Source of the DNA: an uncultured Collinsella sp.
GTDB lineage: Bacteria; Actinomycetota; Coriobacteriia; Coriobacteriales; Coriobacteriaceae
Assembly (NCBI GenBank): GCA_902465105.1
Contig: CABQLM010000002.1
Coordinates: 1-64,000 of the forward strand
Reading direction: 5' to 3'
DNA: 64,000 nt
In this document: positions 41,688 to 50,587 of the stretch, piece by piece
How positions within the stretch are numbered: position 1 is the first letter of the stretch
How the letters are laid out: every line of letters starts with the position of its first letter
Made by a program: the position numbers and the translations under genes
The notes under the pieces: generated by a model
The model's input: only the letters and a program-made list of their open reading frames with translations
The model's database searches: none
What the model was told of the DNA's origin: nothing

Positions 41688-41719
41688 TCTGGTGTAAACG
41701 GCAGTTTCGCAGACGGCCC

Positions 41720-42208
41720 TTATGCCTGCTGATAGTGCAGATGCTTCTCGTCGATATCGATCAAGTCGCGGTCGAGATAGCGGCGCGCGAGCCAGTTTGC
41801 CATGGGGAGGTTCTGATCCAGGTAGTTGCCGCACTCCTCGGGAGCGGCACCGGGGACATCACCCTCAAAGTCGACAACGAACTCGAACAGCTCGCGCACG
41901 AGCGGCAAGATCTCCTCGCTCGTCAGCTCACCAAAGACAACGAGGTAAAAGCCGGTACGGCAGCCCATGGGGCCAAAGTAGACAATGCGACTCGACCACT
42001 CGGCATGATTACGCAAGAAGGTGGCTCCCAGGTGTTCGATGGTGTGGCACTCGGCCGTGTTCATGACCGGCTCCTTGTTGGGCGTGGTCAGGCGCAGGTC
42101 AAAGGTGGTGACGGCGGCGCCGGTCGCCGGATCGCGGTCGATGCGGCTCACATACACGCCGGGCTCAAGCAACAGATGGTCAACGGAAAAGCTCGCAATG
42201 CGCTCCAT
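41720..42208 (-). CDS. luxS: S-ribosylhomocysteine lyase LuxS
   Basis: Cleaves S-ribosylhomocysteine to homocysteine and DPD, the AI-2 precursor, in the activated-methyl cycle. 162 aa is the normal size. Metal ligands are in AECHTIEHLGATFLRNH (HxxEH) and the C-terminal cysteine region (PEECGNYLDQNLPMANWLA). PMGCRTGFYLVVFG carries the catalytic cysteine. GAGGATCTGCC precedes the ATG. It is monocistronic, with terminator-like hairpins on both sides. Confidence 0.96.
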   Translation of the reverse strand: MERIASFSVDHLLLEPGVYVSRIDRDPATGAAVTTFDLRLTTPNKEPVMNTAECHTIEHLGATFLRNHAEWSSRIVYFGPMGCRTGFYLVVFGELTSEEILPLVRELFEFVVDFEGDVPGAAPEECGNYLDQNLPMANWLARRYLDRDLIDIDEKHLHYQQA

Positions 42209-42230
42209 GGCAGATCCTCTCGGTAGTCAA

Positions 42231-42303
42231 TTTGGGACGGGCTCTTTTAGCTGGTTCGAATGGTCGCACCAATCATACCAGCCAAAAAAGCCCCGTCCCA
42301 AAA
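42231..42303 (-). terminator. Long terminator-like hairpin after the nucleoside hydrolase gene
   Basis: TTTGGGACGGG at 42231 and CCCGTCCCAAA ending at 42303 form the base of a long interrupted stem that also pairs AGCTGGT with ACCAGC. On the minus strand it starts eight bases after the hydrolase stop. No strong T-run follows. Confidence 0.65.
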
Positions 42304-42310
42304 AGACAAC

Positions 42311-43285
42311 TTAGCCCAGGACGCGGGCCATGCGCGCCTTGAACTCGGAAAGAAAACGCGGGGCGTCAACGGTCAGCGCCACAAGCGCACTCTTGTCGGG
42401 ATCTGCCACGCGGTGCTCATCGCAGATGGTGCGGCCACGATACTCGCCAAGCAGGTCCACACGCAAATTGCAGCCGAGCGCACCAACGAGCGTGGGATCG
42501 ATCGCCACGGCAACCGCCAGCGGATCGTGCAGTGCGCAGCCGCCCAGGTAGGGCGCGTTTATCTCGTACGAACCAATGTAGTGCTCAACCATGCTCGCAA
42601 ACGCACAGCCCGCCATGGTGCCCGAGCCCGTCCAGCCGGCAATGTCGCGGCGTGTGAGCACCACGCGATGTGTCACGTCCAGGCCCACCATGGTGAGCTT
42701 GCGGCCCGAGCGCAGCACGGCGTCGGCAGCCTCGGGGTCGCTCGCCATGTTGGCCTCGGCACCCGCGCTCACGTTGCCGGGCACGGTCAGGGCGCCGCCC
42801 ATTACCACCACGCGGCCGATAGACATCACCGCCGCCGCATCGCGCTCCAGGGCAAGTGCCAGGTTGGAGAGCGGGCCGGTCGCTACGTAGACCAGATCGG
42901 GACCATAGGTGCGTGCAGCATCGATCAGATAATCGACCGCAGCGTTGCCGTCGGCAGACGTCGCCCCCACCGGCTCGTAGGGCGACGCGGGCACGCTCGC
43001 GCCGCCAATGCCGTTCTTTCCGTGAATGAGCGCGGTGGACGCCGGCGGCGTATAGGGCTCAGTCGCCTGCAGAGGACGGTCGGCACCCAGGTACACCGGC
43101 ACCTCGGGACGGCCCAACAGGTCGAGCACCGCCAGGCAGTTGCGCGCCGACTGGTCGACGCGCACGTTGCCAAAGCACGTGGTGATGCCCACGAGCTCCA
43201 CCTCGGGGCTCGCGATGGCATAGGCTAGCGCCAACGCATCGTCCACACCCATATCCAGATCAAGGATCAGCTTCTTGATTGCCAT
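42311..43285 (-). CDS. Nucleoside hydrolase (IunH/Rih family)
   Basis: 324 aa. The Ca2+ site motif ILDLDMGVDDALALAYAI (residues ~7-24) fits DxDxxxDD of inosine-uridine-preferring hydrolases. VYVATGPLSNLALALERD and VVVMGGALTVPGNVSAGAEA (substrate/metal site) and HDPLAVAVAIDPTLV complete the set. It releases ribose from nucleosides for the ribokinase encoded four bases upstream, so the two form a ribonucleoside-salvage operon. Base preference cannot be told from sequence. Confidence 0.94.
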   Translation of the reverse strand: MAIKKLILDLDMGVDDALALAYAIASPEVELVGITTCFGNVRVDQSARNCLAVLDLLGRPEVPVYLGADRPLQATEPYTPPASTALIHGKNGIGGASVPASPYEPVGATSADGNAAVDYLIDAARTYGPDLVYVATGPLSNLALALERDAAAVMSIGRVVVMGGALTVPGNVSAGAEANMASDPEAADAVLRSGRKLTMVGLDVTHRVVLTRRDIAGWTGSGTMAGCAFASMVEHYIGSYEINAPYLGGCALHDPLAVAVAIDPTLVGALGCNLRVDLLGEYRGRTICDEHRVADPDKSALVALTVDAPRFLSEFKARMARVLG

Positions 43286-43289
43286 TGTT

Positions 43290-44285
43290 CTACTCCGCTT
43301 CTCCGTCTTGTACTAAATCGCCTAAACCAAACGCGCGCTCAACTTCGGCACGCATGGGAATCGACTGCTGTGCGCCCAAGCGCGACACCGTCACCGCCGA
43401 GGCGCGTGCGCCCGCCGCCATGCACTCAAAGAGCGGCAGGCCCTCCAGACGAGCTGCAGCAAGCGCACCAATAAATGTATCGCCCGCGGCCGTCGTATCG
43501 ACCACCGCGCTCGAAAGCGCCGGCATGCGCAGCGGCTCGCCGTCATCGCCAAGCGTAACCGACCCGGCGCCGCCCAACGTGATGACCGCAGCCCCGACAC
43601 CCTTGGCGAGCAGGGCATTGAGTGCCGCGACGCAGCCTGCATCATCCGCAGGCAAGATGCCCGTCAGCACCTGGCACTCAGTCTCGTTGGGACAGACCAG
43701 GTCGACCGCAGGCCAGACCTCCGCAGGCAACTCGCAGGCCGGCGCCGGATTAAAGACCGTATAGAACCCCAGCTCGTGAGCGCAAACAAGTGCCTCGGCC
43801 GTCGCCGCCAGGTCACATTCGCCTTGGGCGATAAAGACGCTTCCGGCAGCCGGAGCAATCTCGCCGATGTCGCCGTCGAGCTCATCGGCCATCAGGCACC
43901 TCAGCGCGCGGACGATGTCCTCGCCCACAAGCGCGTGGTTGGCGCCCGGCGATAGCACGATGCGGTTGTCACCCTCGCAGCGAATGATGGTCGCCGTTCC
44001 CGTCTCTACATCATCGCGACGCGCTACAAAGTCACAGTCCACGCCGGCGTCTTGGAGCCCCGCCACGAGCGACGCGCCAAACGCGTCGCGGCCGACCGCG
44101 CCGATCATGCACGTGCGCGCGCCCATGCGCGCAGCGGCTATGGCCTGGTTGGCGCCCTTGCCGCCGGCGTTGGTGATAAATCCGCTGCCGCCGACGGTCT
44201 CGCCCGCACGCGGCATGCGCTCGCACGCCACCGAAAGGTCCATGTTCATGCTGCCAAACACCGCAACGATGCCGCGATTCGTCAT
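43290..44285 (-). CDS. rbsK: Ribokinase
   Basis: A PfkB-family kinase, 331 aa, phosphorylating ribose to ribose-5-phosphate. N-terminal [20 protein letters not shown], first PfkB signature [20 protein letters not shown] and second signature [16 protein letters not shown] with the catalytic Asp are present, as is the monovalent-cation region near the C-terminus. GAGGAGGTTTCC precedes the ATG. The adjacent nucleoside hydrolase supplies its substrate. Confidence 0.93.
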   Translation of the reverse strand: MTNRGIVAVFGSMNMDLSVACERMPRAGETVGGSGFITNAGGKGANQAIAAARMGARTCMIGAVGRDAFGASLVAGLQDAGVDCDFVARRDDVETGTATIIRCEGDNRIVLSPGANHALVGEDIVRALRCLMADELDGDIGEIAPAAGSVFIAQGECDLAATAEALVCAHELGFYTVFNPAPACELPAEVWPAVDLVCPNETECQVLTGILPADDAGCVAALNALLAKGVGAAVITLGGAGSVTLGDDGEPLRMPALSSAVVDTTAAGDTFIGALAAARLEGLPLFECMAAGARASAVTVSRLGAQQSIPMRAEVERAFGLGDLVQDGEAE

Positions 44286-44471
44286 GGAAACCTCCTCGTC
44301 CGCGGACTCTGCACCCGCTGTCGGCCGTCAATCGTGCGCTCTCGCACCTTTATAACTTTAGTTCACTTTGATGTGGACGCGCGCTTGAGCTTACGCCAGC
44401 AGCAAGCATTCACAGGAGTAGGCGGCTACAATGAAAGTGTGCTGATTATTCTCGTCATTGGATGATATTTT

Positions 44472-46667
44472 ATGGAACAATTCCCGCGATCGAGCTCGCG
44501 CAGCTCACGCCATGCGAGCGATCAACAAGCGCCGCGCGAACGTTCGCGCGCTAACCGCCAAGCCACCGAGCCGCGCCGCGCTGCAGGCTCTCATCGGTCG
44601 CCCGCCAACAAGGGTGCCCACACCAACAGCGCCGCAAAAGAACAGGCACCTGCGCGTCCCAAATCTCGCTACATCCCCGCCCTCGACGGCCTACGCACGC
44701 TCGCCGTTGTCGCGGTGGTGCTCTATCACCTCAACCTCACGTGGGCGCAGGGCGGCCTGCTCGGCGTCACGATCTTCTTTGTGCTCTCGGGATACTTGAT
44801 CACGCGCTTGCTCATCAACGAAATCGCAAAGACCGGCCGTATCGATCTCAAGAGCTTCTGGATTCGCCGCATCCGTCGCCTGTTCCCCGCCGTGGTAACC
44901 GTCGTGGTGGTGACCTGCGCGCTGTGCACTGTCTTTAACCACGTGATGCTCACCAAGATGCGCCCCGACATCCTGCCATCGCTGCTGTTCTTCAATAACT
45001 GGTGGCAAATTCTGCACAACGTTTCGTACTTTAACGCCTTGGGCGATCCCTCGCCGCTCACGCATTTTTGGTCACTTGCCATCGAGGAACAGTTCTATCT
45101 TATTTGGCCACCGCTGCTGCTCGCCATGGTGTCAATGCACACGAGCAAGCCCAACACGCGCCGCGTGGTCCTGGGCCTCGCCGCCGTCTCCGCCGTCGCC
45201 ATGATGGTGCTCTACAACCCCGCCACCGACCCCAGCCGCGTGTACTACGGCACCGACACCCGCGTGTTTTCGCTGCTGCTGGGCGCCTGGATGGCCTTTA
45301 TCCCCGACCGCGACCTAGCGCCTGCGCGCCTTGTCCGCCATCTGGGGCTCGACCGACTGGCCGGCGCCGGCAAACATGACAAGCCAAAGAGCAACACCGC
45401 CGAGGCCGCCACGACAAAGCCAAGTGAGCTCGCACGCTTTTGGTCATCCCCCGCATCTATCGATTTGCTGGGCGTCGTTGGCCTGGTCGGACTCGCCGCC
45501 ATGGTCGCGCTCACCAACGGCTATACCGCGTTTCAGTATCGCGGAGGCACGCTGCTGTGCTCCATCCTCACACTGATGGTTATCGCGGCATGTGTGCAGC
45601 CCCAGGGTATGGTTGCACGGGCCTTGGCCGCCGAACCGCTCGTATGGATCGGCAAGCGTTCCTACAGCATCTACCTGTGGCATTATCCGCTGTTGCTCCT
45701 CATGAACCCGGTCGCCAACATTAACGACACGCCCTGGTGGCACTATATTTTGCAGGTGCTGCTGGTGGTTGCCGCCGCCGAGTGCTCCTATCGCTTTATC
45801 GAGACGCCGTTTAGAAAGGGCGCTTTTGGGCGCACCGTTTCCGAGTTCCGCGACGGCACCGCCACGCCCACCGGCTGGGTGCACGCGCATATCCCCACCT
45901 GTGCCGCTTGCGCCGTCGTGCTTGTTGTGGCGCTGGGCGGCCTGGTCTTTGTGCCCGACACATCCGCGTTGAGCGGAGAGGGCGCCGAAATCCTAAACAA
46001 GGAAGCCAAGAATGCAAAGCCTCAAGATCAGCAGGCGGCCGATGACACCGACAAAGATGACGACGGCTTCCCCGACGGAGCCTACGACCTGCTAATGATT
46101 GGCGACTCCGTGTCCCTGCGTGCCGTCGACGCCTTTGACGGCGTGTTCCCGCACAGCCATATCGATGCCGAAAAAGGTCGCCAGTTCGACGTCGGCCGCG
46201 AAACATTTGAGGGCTATATCCAGCAAAATCTTGCAGGCAGGATTGTGGTCTTTGCGCTAGGCACCAACGGCCTGGTAACCGATGATCAGATTGATGCGAT
46301 CATGGCCGACGCCGGCAGCAAACGCATCGTGGTATTTGTGAACACGCGCAGCCCGCAGCCATGGGTGGGGCCCACCAACCAAGCCATCGCCAACGCCGCC
46401 ACGCGCTATAAAAACGTGCGTGTTATCGACTGGTACGGATACAGCGCAAATCGCAACGACCTGTTCGACGGCGACGGCACGCATCTTTCGACCGCCGGTG
46501 TGACCGAGTACCTTAAGCTCATCCACGATGCCGTCAAGAAGGACCTACCCGTGCACCCCGAGGACCACGTTAACGATCCGCAGCCGGCGGCTGTCAAATC
46601 CGCTGCCAACGCACTCGTCAACGCCCTCGCCTACAAACCGCACAAGCTAGGCACCGACAACAAGTAG
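44472..46667 (+). CDS. OafA-type membrane acyltransferase with C-terminal SGNH domain
   Basis: 731 aa. After a basic, low-complexity N-terminus (about 1-65), an acyltransferase-3 domain with ten or more membrane segments begins at YIPALDGLRTLAVVAVVLYH. It has FFVLSGYLITRLL, IRRIRRLFPAVVTVVVVT and FWSLAIEEQFYLIWPPLLLA. The extracytoplasmic SGNH hydrolase domain (about 530-700) has DLLMIGDSVSLRAVDAF, FALGTNG and DGDGTHLSTAGVTEYLKLI, i.e. the GDS, GTN and DxxH blocks. This architecture O-acetylates cell-wall or surface polysaccharides. The gene is monocistronic. Confidence 0.92.
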   Translation: MEQFPRSSSRSSRHASDQQAPRERSRANRQATEPRRAAGSHRSPANKGAHTNSAAKEQAPARPKSRYIPALDGLRTLAVVAVVLYHLNLTWAQGGLLGVTIFFVLSGYLITRLLINEIAKTGRIDLKSFWIRRIRRLFPAVVTVVVVTCALCTVFNHVMLTKMRPDILPSLLFFNNWWQILHNVSYFNALGDPSPLTHFWSLAIEEQFYLIWPPLLLAMVSMHTSKPNTRRVVLGLAAVSAVAMMVLYNPATDPSRVYYGTDTRVFSLLLGAWMAFIPDRDLAPARLVRHLGLDRLAGAGKHDKPKSNTAEAATTKPSELARFWSSPASIDLLGVVGLVGLAAMVALTNGYTAFQYRGGTLLCSILTLMVIAACVQPQGMVARALAAEPLVWIGKRSYSIYLWHYPLLLLMNPVANINDTPWWHYILQVLLVVAAAECSYRFIETPFRKGAFGRTVSEFRDGTATPTGWVHAHIPTCAACAVVLVVALGGLVFVPDTSALSGEGAEILNKEAKNAKPQDQQAADDTDKDDDGFPDGAYDLLMIGDSVSLRAVDAFDGVFPHSHIDAEKGRQFDVGRETFEGYIQQNLAGRIVVFALGTNGLVTDDQIDAIMADAGSKRIVVFVNTRSPQPWVGPTNQAIANAATRYKNVRVIDWYGYSANRNDLFDGDGTHLSTAGVTEYLKLIHDAVKKDLPVHPEDHVNDPQPAAVKSAANALVNALAYKPHKLGTDNK

Positions 46668-46738
46668 CGCACCGTCAAATCCGCTTGCACCCGCAGCATG
46701 CACCCCAAGATCGCTCTTTTGAGACGGGCCCAAGAGGC

Positions 46739-46971
46739 TGTGGGCAAAATATGCCAAATATGAGTACTGACACCATTTTAGTAACAGGAAAAATGGCCCA
46801 AAATAGCGTCCTCTCGGTCGCTACGCCCCTTTGGACCGGCCGCAATAAAGGGTTTTGGGCTTGACAAAATTAACGTTAATGAACGGATTCATTAGTTATG
46901 TTCATTATCTTCTTCGTCTTAATTGTCACCTGTTTAGCAACAGTACTCATATTTGGCATTTTTTGCCCACA
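46739..46971. mobile_element. 233-bp element with 31-bp terminal inverted repeats (MITE-like)
   Basis: The left end TGTGGGCAAAATATGCCAAA continuing to TATGAGTACTG (46739-46769) and the right end (46941-46971) are inverted copies differing at one position. The interior is comparatively AT-rich in its right half, with no ORF of note. I see no target-site duplication. It may be a non-autonomous transposable element or a large intergenic repeat. It fills most of the gap between the acyltransferase and the NRMT-type gene. Confidence 0.6.
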
Positions 46972-47000
46972 CGTATATATCCAACCCCCTATATCGGGCA

Positions 47001-47035
47001 AAAAACAGGCCGCAGCCCACGGCGGCGGCCTGTTT
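47001..47035 (-). terminator. Terminator after the NRMT-type transporter gene
   Basis: On the minus strand AAACAGGCCGC pairs with GCGGCCTGTTT and is followed by TTTTTGCCC. It starts 18 bases after the gene's stop. Confidence 0.9.
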
Positions 47036-47052
47036 AGAGTCCAAAAGAGGTG

Positions 47053-48315
47053 CTACGCGCTGTAACCCATCGCTTGCAGAACAAACATGACGACCGTCAG
47101 CACCGTAATAACGCCGATAGTCGCCCAAGTGAGCACATTCCACACACGGCCGTTGCGGTTGGCGCCCATAATGTGTCGATCGGCGGCAATAAACACCTGG
47201 AATACCAAAACCACGGGCAGCAACACGCCGTTGATGACCTGCGAGGTCATCATAATCTGGAACAGGTCGACACCGGGCATGAGCACCAGCACGGCAGAAA
47301 TGCCAATAATGGCCGTAATGATGCCGCGATAGACCGGAGCCTCGTCCCAGCTGCGGTCGGCACCGCGCTCCCAGCCAAATGCCTCGCAGATAGCGCTCGA
47401 CGTAACGCCCGGCAGCACGCAAGCGGCCAAAAAGCTCGCCGCGACCAGACCCGAGGCAAACAGCACTGTGGACCACTGGCCCGCGATGGGTTCCAGCGCG
47501 CGAGCCGCATCGGCAGCGTCGCTAATCTGGACGCCCGCCGGAAACAGCACCGTACCGGTCGTGATGATGATAAAACCGGCAATGATGTCGGCGGCAATCG
47601 AGCCGCTCACGGTATCGATGCGCTGCAGCACGATATCGTCCTCGCCCGCATTCTTATCGACCACGTTGTTCTGTGCCAAGAAAATCATCCAGGGCGCGAT
47701 GGTGGTACCGATTGTTGCAACCACAAGCGACACGTAGTTGGGGTCGTTTTGAATATTGGGGACGACCAAGTCGACCGCGACCTCGCCCCAGTTGGGGCCG
47801 GCCATAAAGGCGGCAACGATATAGGTCACGAATACGCAGCTCACCAGCAGCAAAATCTTCTCGATGCGCTGGAAACTGCCCGACATGGTAAGCATCCAAA
47901 CCAGCAGCGCCACAAGCGGCACCGAAATGCTCGCCGGCACGCCAAAGAGGGCAAGGCCGCTCGCGATACCCGCAAACTCCGAAATAGTCACGGCTGTGTT
48001 GGCGATCAGCAGCGCTGCCATGGCCAACACGCTTTTGCGCACGCCAAAGCGCTCGCGGATGAGTGAGGCCAGACCCTTGCCCGTCACGCAGCCGCAACGC
48101 GCCGCGGTCTCCTGCGTCACGATAAGCAGCACGGTCATGACGGGAAGCATCCAGAGCATCTTGTACCCGTAGCTGGCGCCTGCACTGGAATACGTGGCGA
48201 TGCCACCGGCATCGTTACCCGAAAGTGCCGCCAGCAGCCCGGGCCCCATAGCGCCAAAGATGGCCGCGATGGTCAGCTTTTGCTTGGCGCTATGCTTTTG
48301 CTTGGTGTTTTGCAC
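47053..48315 (-). CDS. NRAMP-related magnesium transporter (NRMT-like)
   Basis: A 420-aa protein with 11 or so membrane helices of the NRAMP/SLC11 fold. The GTG at 48315 is chosen for its ribosome site AGGTGG, which overlaps the mgtE stop. In TM1 the classical DPGN is replaced: GPGLLAALSGNDAGGIATYS. In TM6 the metal-binding MPH is replaced: TIGTTIAPWMIFLAQNN. These substitutions characterise the NRMT clade, which transports Mg2+ (and Mn2+) without the transition-metal-selective methionine; a member from Eggerthella lenta is characterised. The operon position directly behind mgtE supports Mg2+ as substrate. Confidence 0.85.
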   Translation of the reverse strand: MQNTKQKHSAKQKLTIAAIFGAMGPGLLAALSGNDAGGIATYSSAGASYGYKMLWMLPVMTVLLIVTQETAARCGCVTGKGLASLIRERFGVRKSVLAMAALLIANTAVTISEFAGIASGLALFGVPASISVPLVALLVWMLTMSGSFQRIEKILLLVSCVFVTYIVAAFMAGPNWGEVAVDLVVPNIQNDPNYVSLVVATIGTTIAPWMIFLAQNNVVDKNAGEDDIVLQRIDTVSGSIAADIIAGFIIITTGTVLFPAGVQISDAADAARALEPIAGQWSTVLFASGLVAASFLAACVLPGVTSSAICEAFGWERGADRSWDEAPVYRGIITAIIGISAVLVLMPGVDLFQIMMTSQVINGVLLPVVLVFQVFIAADRHIMGANRNGRVWNVLTWATIGVITVLTVVMFVLQAMGYSA

Positions 48316-48323
48316 GCGACCAC

Positions 48324-50170
48324 CTAACCCATGACCGACATGGCGAGCAACACCGCAGCGATGCAGTACGCCACGCACGAAATCATGACGGCAATGACGT
48401 TCATGGCGGTACCCGACGTATTGAGGTCATGCTCGTCACGCCAGAACAGCACCATCAGGTAAATCACGGCACTCATGTTGCCAATCAGGCAAACGATGGC
48501 CGCGATATTAAAGCAGCCGGTAAAGAGTTGTTCCTCAAACATGGGCGCGTCGGGAAACGCAGCGGTGCGCACCAACTGGGCGCACAGGTAGGTCACGAGC
48601 GACAGAATCAGGCCCATGCCCGTGCTCTGGAAGAAGAAACCCAGATATGGCTTAGGCTCATCGTCGTGCCCGTCGTATTCGAGGAAGTAATTCTTGACGA
48701 ACGACACCATGCGCGAGGCAGCCAGCAGCACGAGCGGCATGGCGCACATGGGGAACACTACCAGGTGCGCCATGCCCAGCGCCGTTCCCAGCACCGTTGC
48801 CATGATGCACGAGGCTATACCCCACACGACAACCCAGTACTGTCGATGCACAAACCAGCTGAGCACATTCGTCGAGTCGTCGGACGCGCTATCGCCCGAG
48901 CCGACGCCGGCGATCTGCAGGTCTTCCTGATGCTCCTCGGCGATAACGTCCATGGCGTCGTCGAAAGTCACGATGCCTAGGATATGACGGTTCTCGTCGC
49001 AGACGGGGATGGCAACCAGGTCGTACTTGGTCATCTCGTCCGTCACGTCCTCCTGGTCCTCGTCGGGAGACACATAGACCAGATCGCGATACGCCAGCTG
49101 GCCCAACGTGGCATCGTGGTCGGCTACGATCAACGTACGCAGCGAGAGCACGCCGGTCAGCATGCCGCTCGGGTCTTCGGTATAGACGTAGTAAACGCTC
49201 TCAAAGTCCTCGTCGAGCTTGCGAATCGCCTCGATGGCATCCCCGACCGTCGCCGTGGCGGGCAGAGGGAAACAAACTCCGAGGTCATGATACGACCGGC
49301 GGTGTTGTCCTCGTAACCCAACAGGTTACGAATTGCCTTCTCCTCTTTAACGCCCATCAGGCGCAGAAGCTTCTCGGCCTTCTCGTAATCGAGCTCATCG
49401 ATCAGGTCGGCAGCGTCGTCCGGGTCCATCATGGCCAACATCGAGGATGCATCCGTGTCGGACAGACCCTCGAGCATCTCGGTCATAAGCTCGTCGTCAT
49501 CGAACTCCGAGATAGCCTCGGCTGCTTGGGCAGTATCGAGCTGGGCAAACACCTGTGCACGAAGGCGCGGATCGAGCTGCTCGATAATATCGGCGATGTC
49601 GGCAGGGTGCAGCTCACCGAGCGTCTTGTGCGATACCGAAAGCTGGATGTTCTTGGTCGAGCGGTCGAGCAGGTCCATATAGGACCAGGCAATGATATCC
49701 TCGCCGAGCGGCTTGCCCAAGTGCTTCATAAAGCTCTCGGCGACATGTTCAAGGGCAGGGCTGATCGCTCGCAGCAGGCCGCGAGCGCCCACCTCGGCAC
49801 CGAGCAGGCGCAGCTGGTTTTCGCCCGACATGGAAAACTTGATATCGTTTACGCGCACGACCTTCATACCTTGCGTGTCGACGATCTGCTTGTTGAGCAC
49901 GTCGCGCGCGAGCAGAAGCTCGGTCGGCTGCAGGTACGAAAAACGGATTTCGGTAGCAGACGTCTTAAGGTGCACGCCCGTCTCGTCGATACGGTCGACC
50001 CATTTACGCCAACTAATCATAAACGGCGTCTTGCCGGGACCGCGAAATGCGAGCGACGTCACGTGCGGAAAAACTTCGCCGGTAGCAATGCCAAAATCGT
50101 TCACCACGCCGAGCTTTTCGCCATCGACGTCCAAGACCGGCAATTTGAGCATCTCACTCAGATAATTCAC
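48324..50170 (-). pseudogene. mgtE: MgtE magnesium channel, split by a frameshift in the CBS region
   Basis: Two frames encode one MgtE protein. The upstream frame (GTG 50170, GGGGAG before it) carries an N-terminal PRC-barrel-like region (VLDVDGEKLGVVNDFGI), the MgtE_N superhelical domain (LGELHPADIADIIEQLDP) and the start of the CBS pair (AGRIMTSEFVSL). Near 49265 reading must change to the -1 frame to continue LPATATVGDAIEAIRKLDED and SVYYVYTEDPSGMLTGVLSL. Then come CBS2 and the five-helix channel domain ending at 48324. A one-base deletion or two-base insertion in TTTCCCTCTGCCC explains it. Without correction the first product ends soon after the shift. Both parts look otherwise intact, so sequencing error, recent loss or frameshift expression are all open. 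Confidence 0.85.
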
Positions 50171-50278
50171 TGGTGCTCCCCATCATTATCCCTTCGGACT
50201 GCGGCCATGCCGACACGCCATCCGTGGACTTTTAGATATGTATACGCATGCGCGGGCGGCACGCCGCTCGGCGCTCAC

Positions 50279-50313
50279 ACCCCGTGCATGCGCAAGAAGC
50301 ACCTGCATGGGGT
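50279..50313 (-). promoter_or_regulatory. Hairpin in the mgtE leader
   Basis: ACCCCGTGCA and TGCATGGGGT pair with one mismatch about 110-140 bases upstream of the mgtE start, in a ~400-base gap without a gene. The M-box riboswitch consensus was not recognised. The remaining gap sequence (50171-50587) contains another GGGACG-containing degenerate repeat near 50470. Confidence 0.4.
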
Positions 50314-50587
50314 CATCGACTGTATGGTCGAGGTTTGGATTTCACCTGCAACCTTTCTCTTGACCCTTGTTATCCGCAGTAACTATAGCATCAGCATCGC
50401 GCCCTGGCGCCAAATTTATGCTCCAAACATCGCAGGCATACCAAACACCGACGCATCCGTGACATGGTCTTTAGGGACGCTCTTCAACGGCTCGTCGACA
50501 GGGCGCTCTTTGCGAGCGGCCGAAAGGGCTGTCCCAAACTGCCGACAGAAAAGGAACGTCCCAAGTGCCACATCGCACCCCCAATGA

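Noticed and set aside
49255-49275. Programmed -1 frameshifting in mgtE at TTTCCCT
   Set aside because: The heptamer is not aligned with the zero frame as X-XXY-YYZ and no stimulatory structure was recognised; indel or error is simpler, though not excluded.
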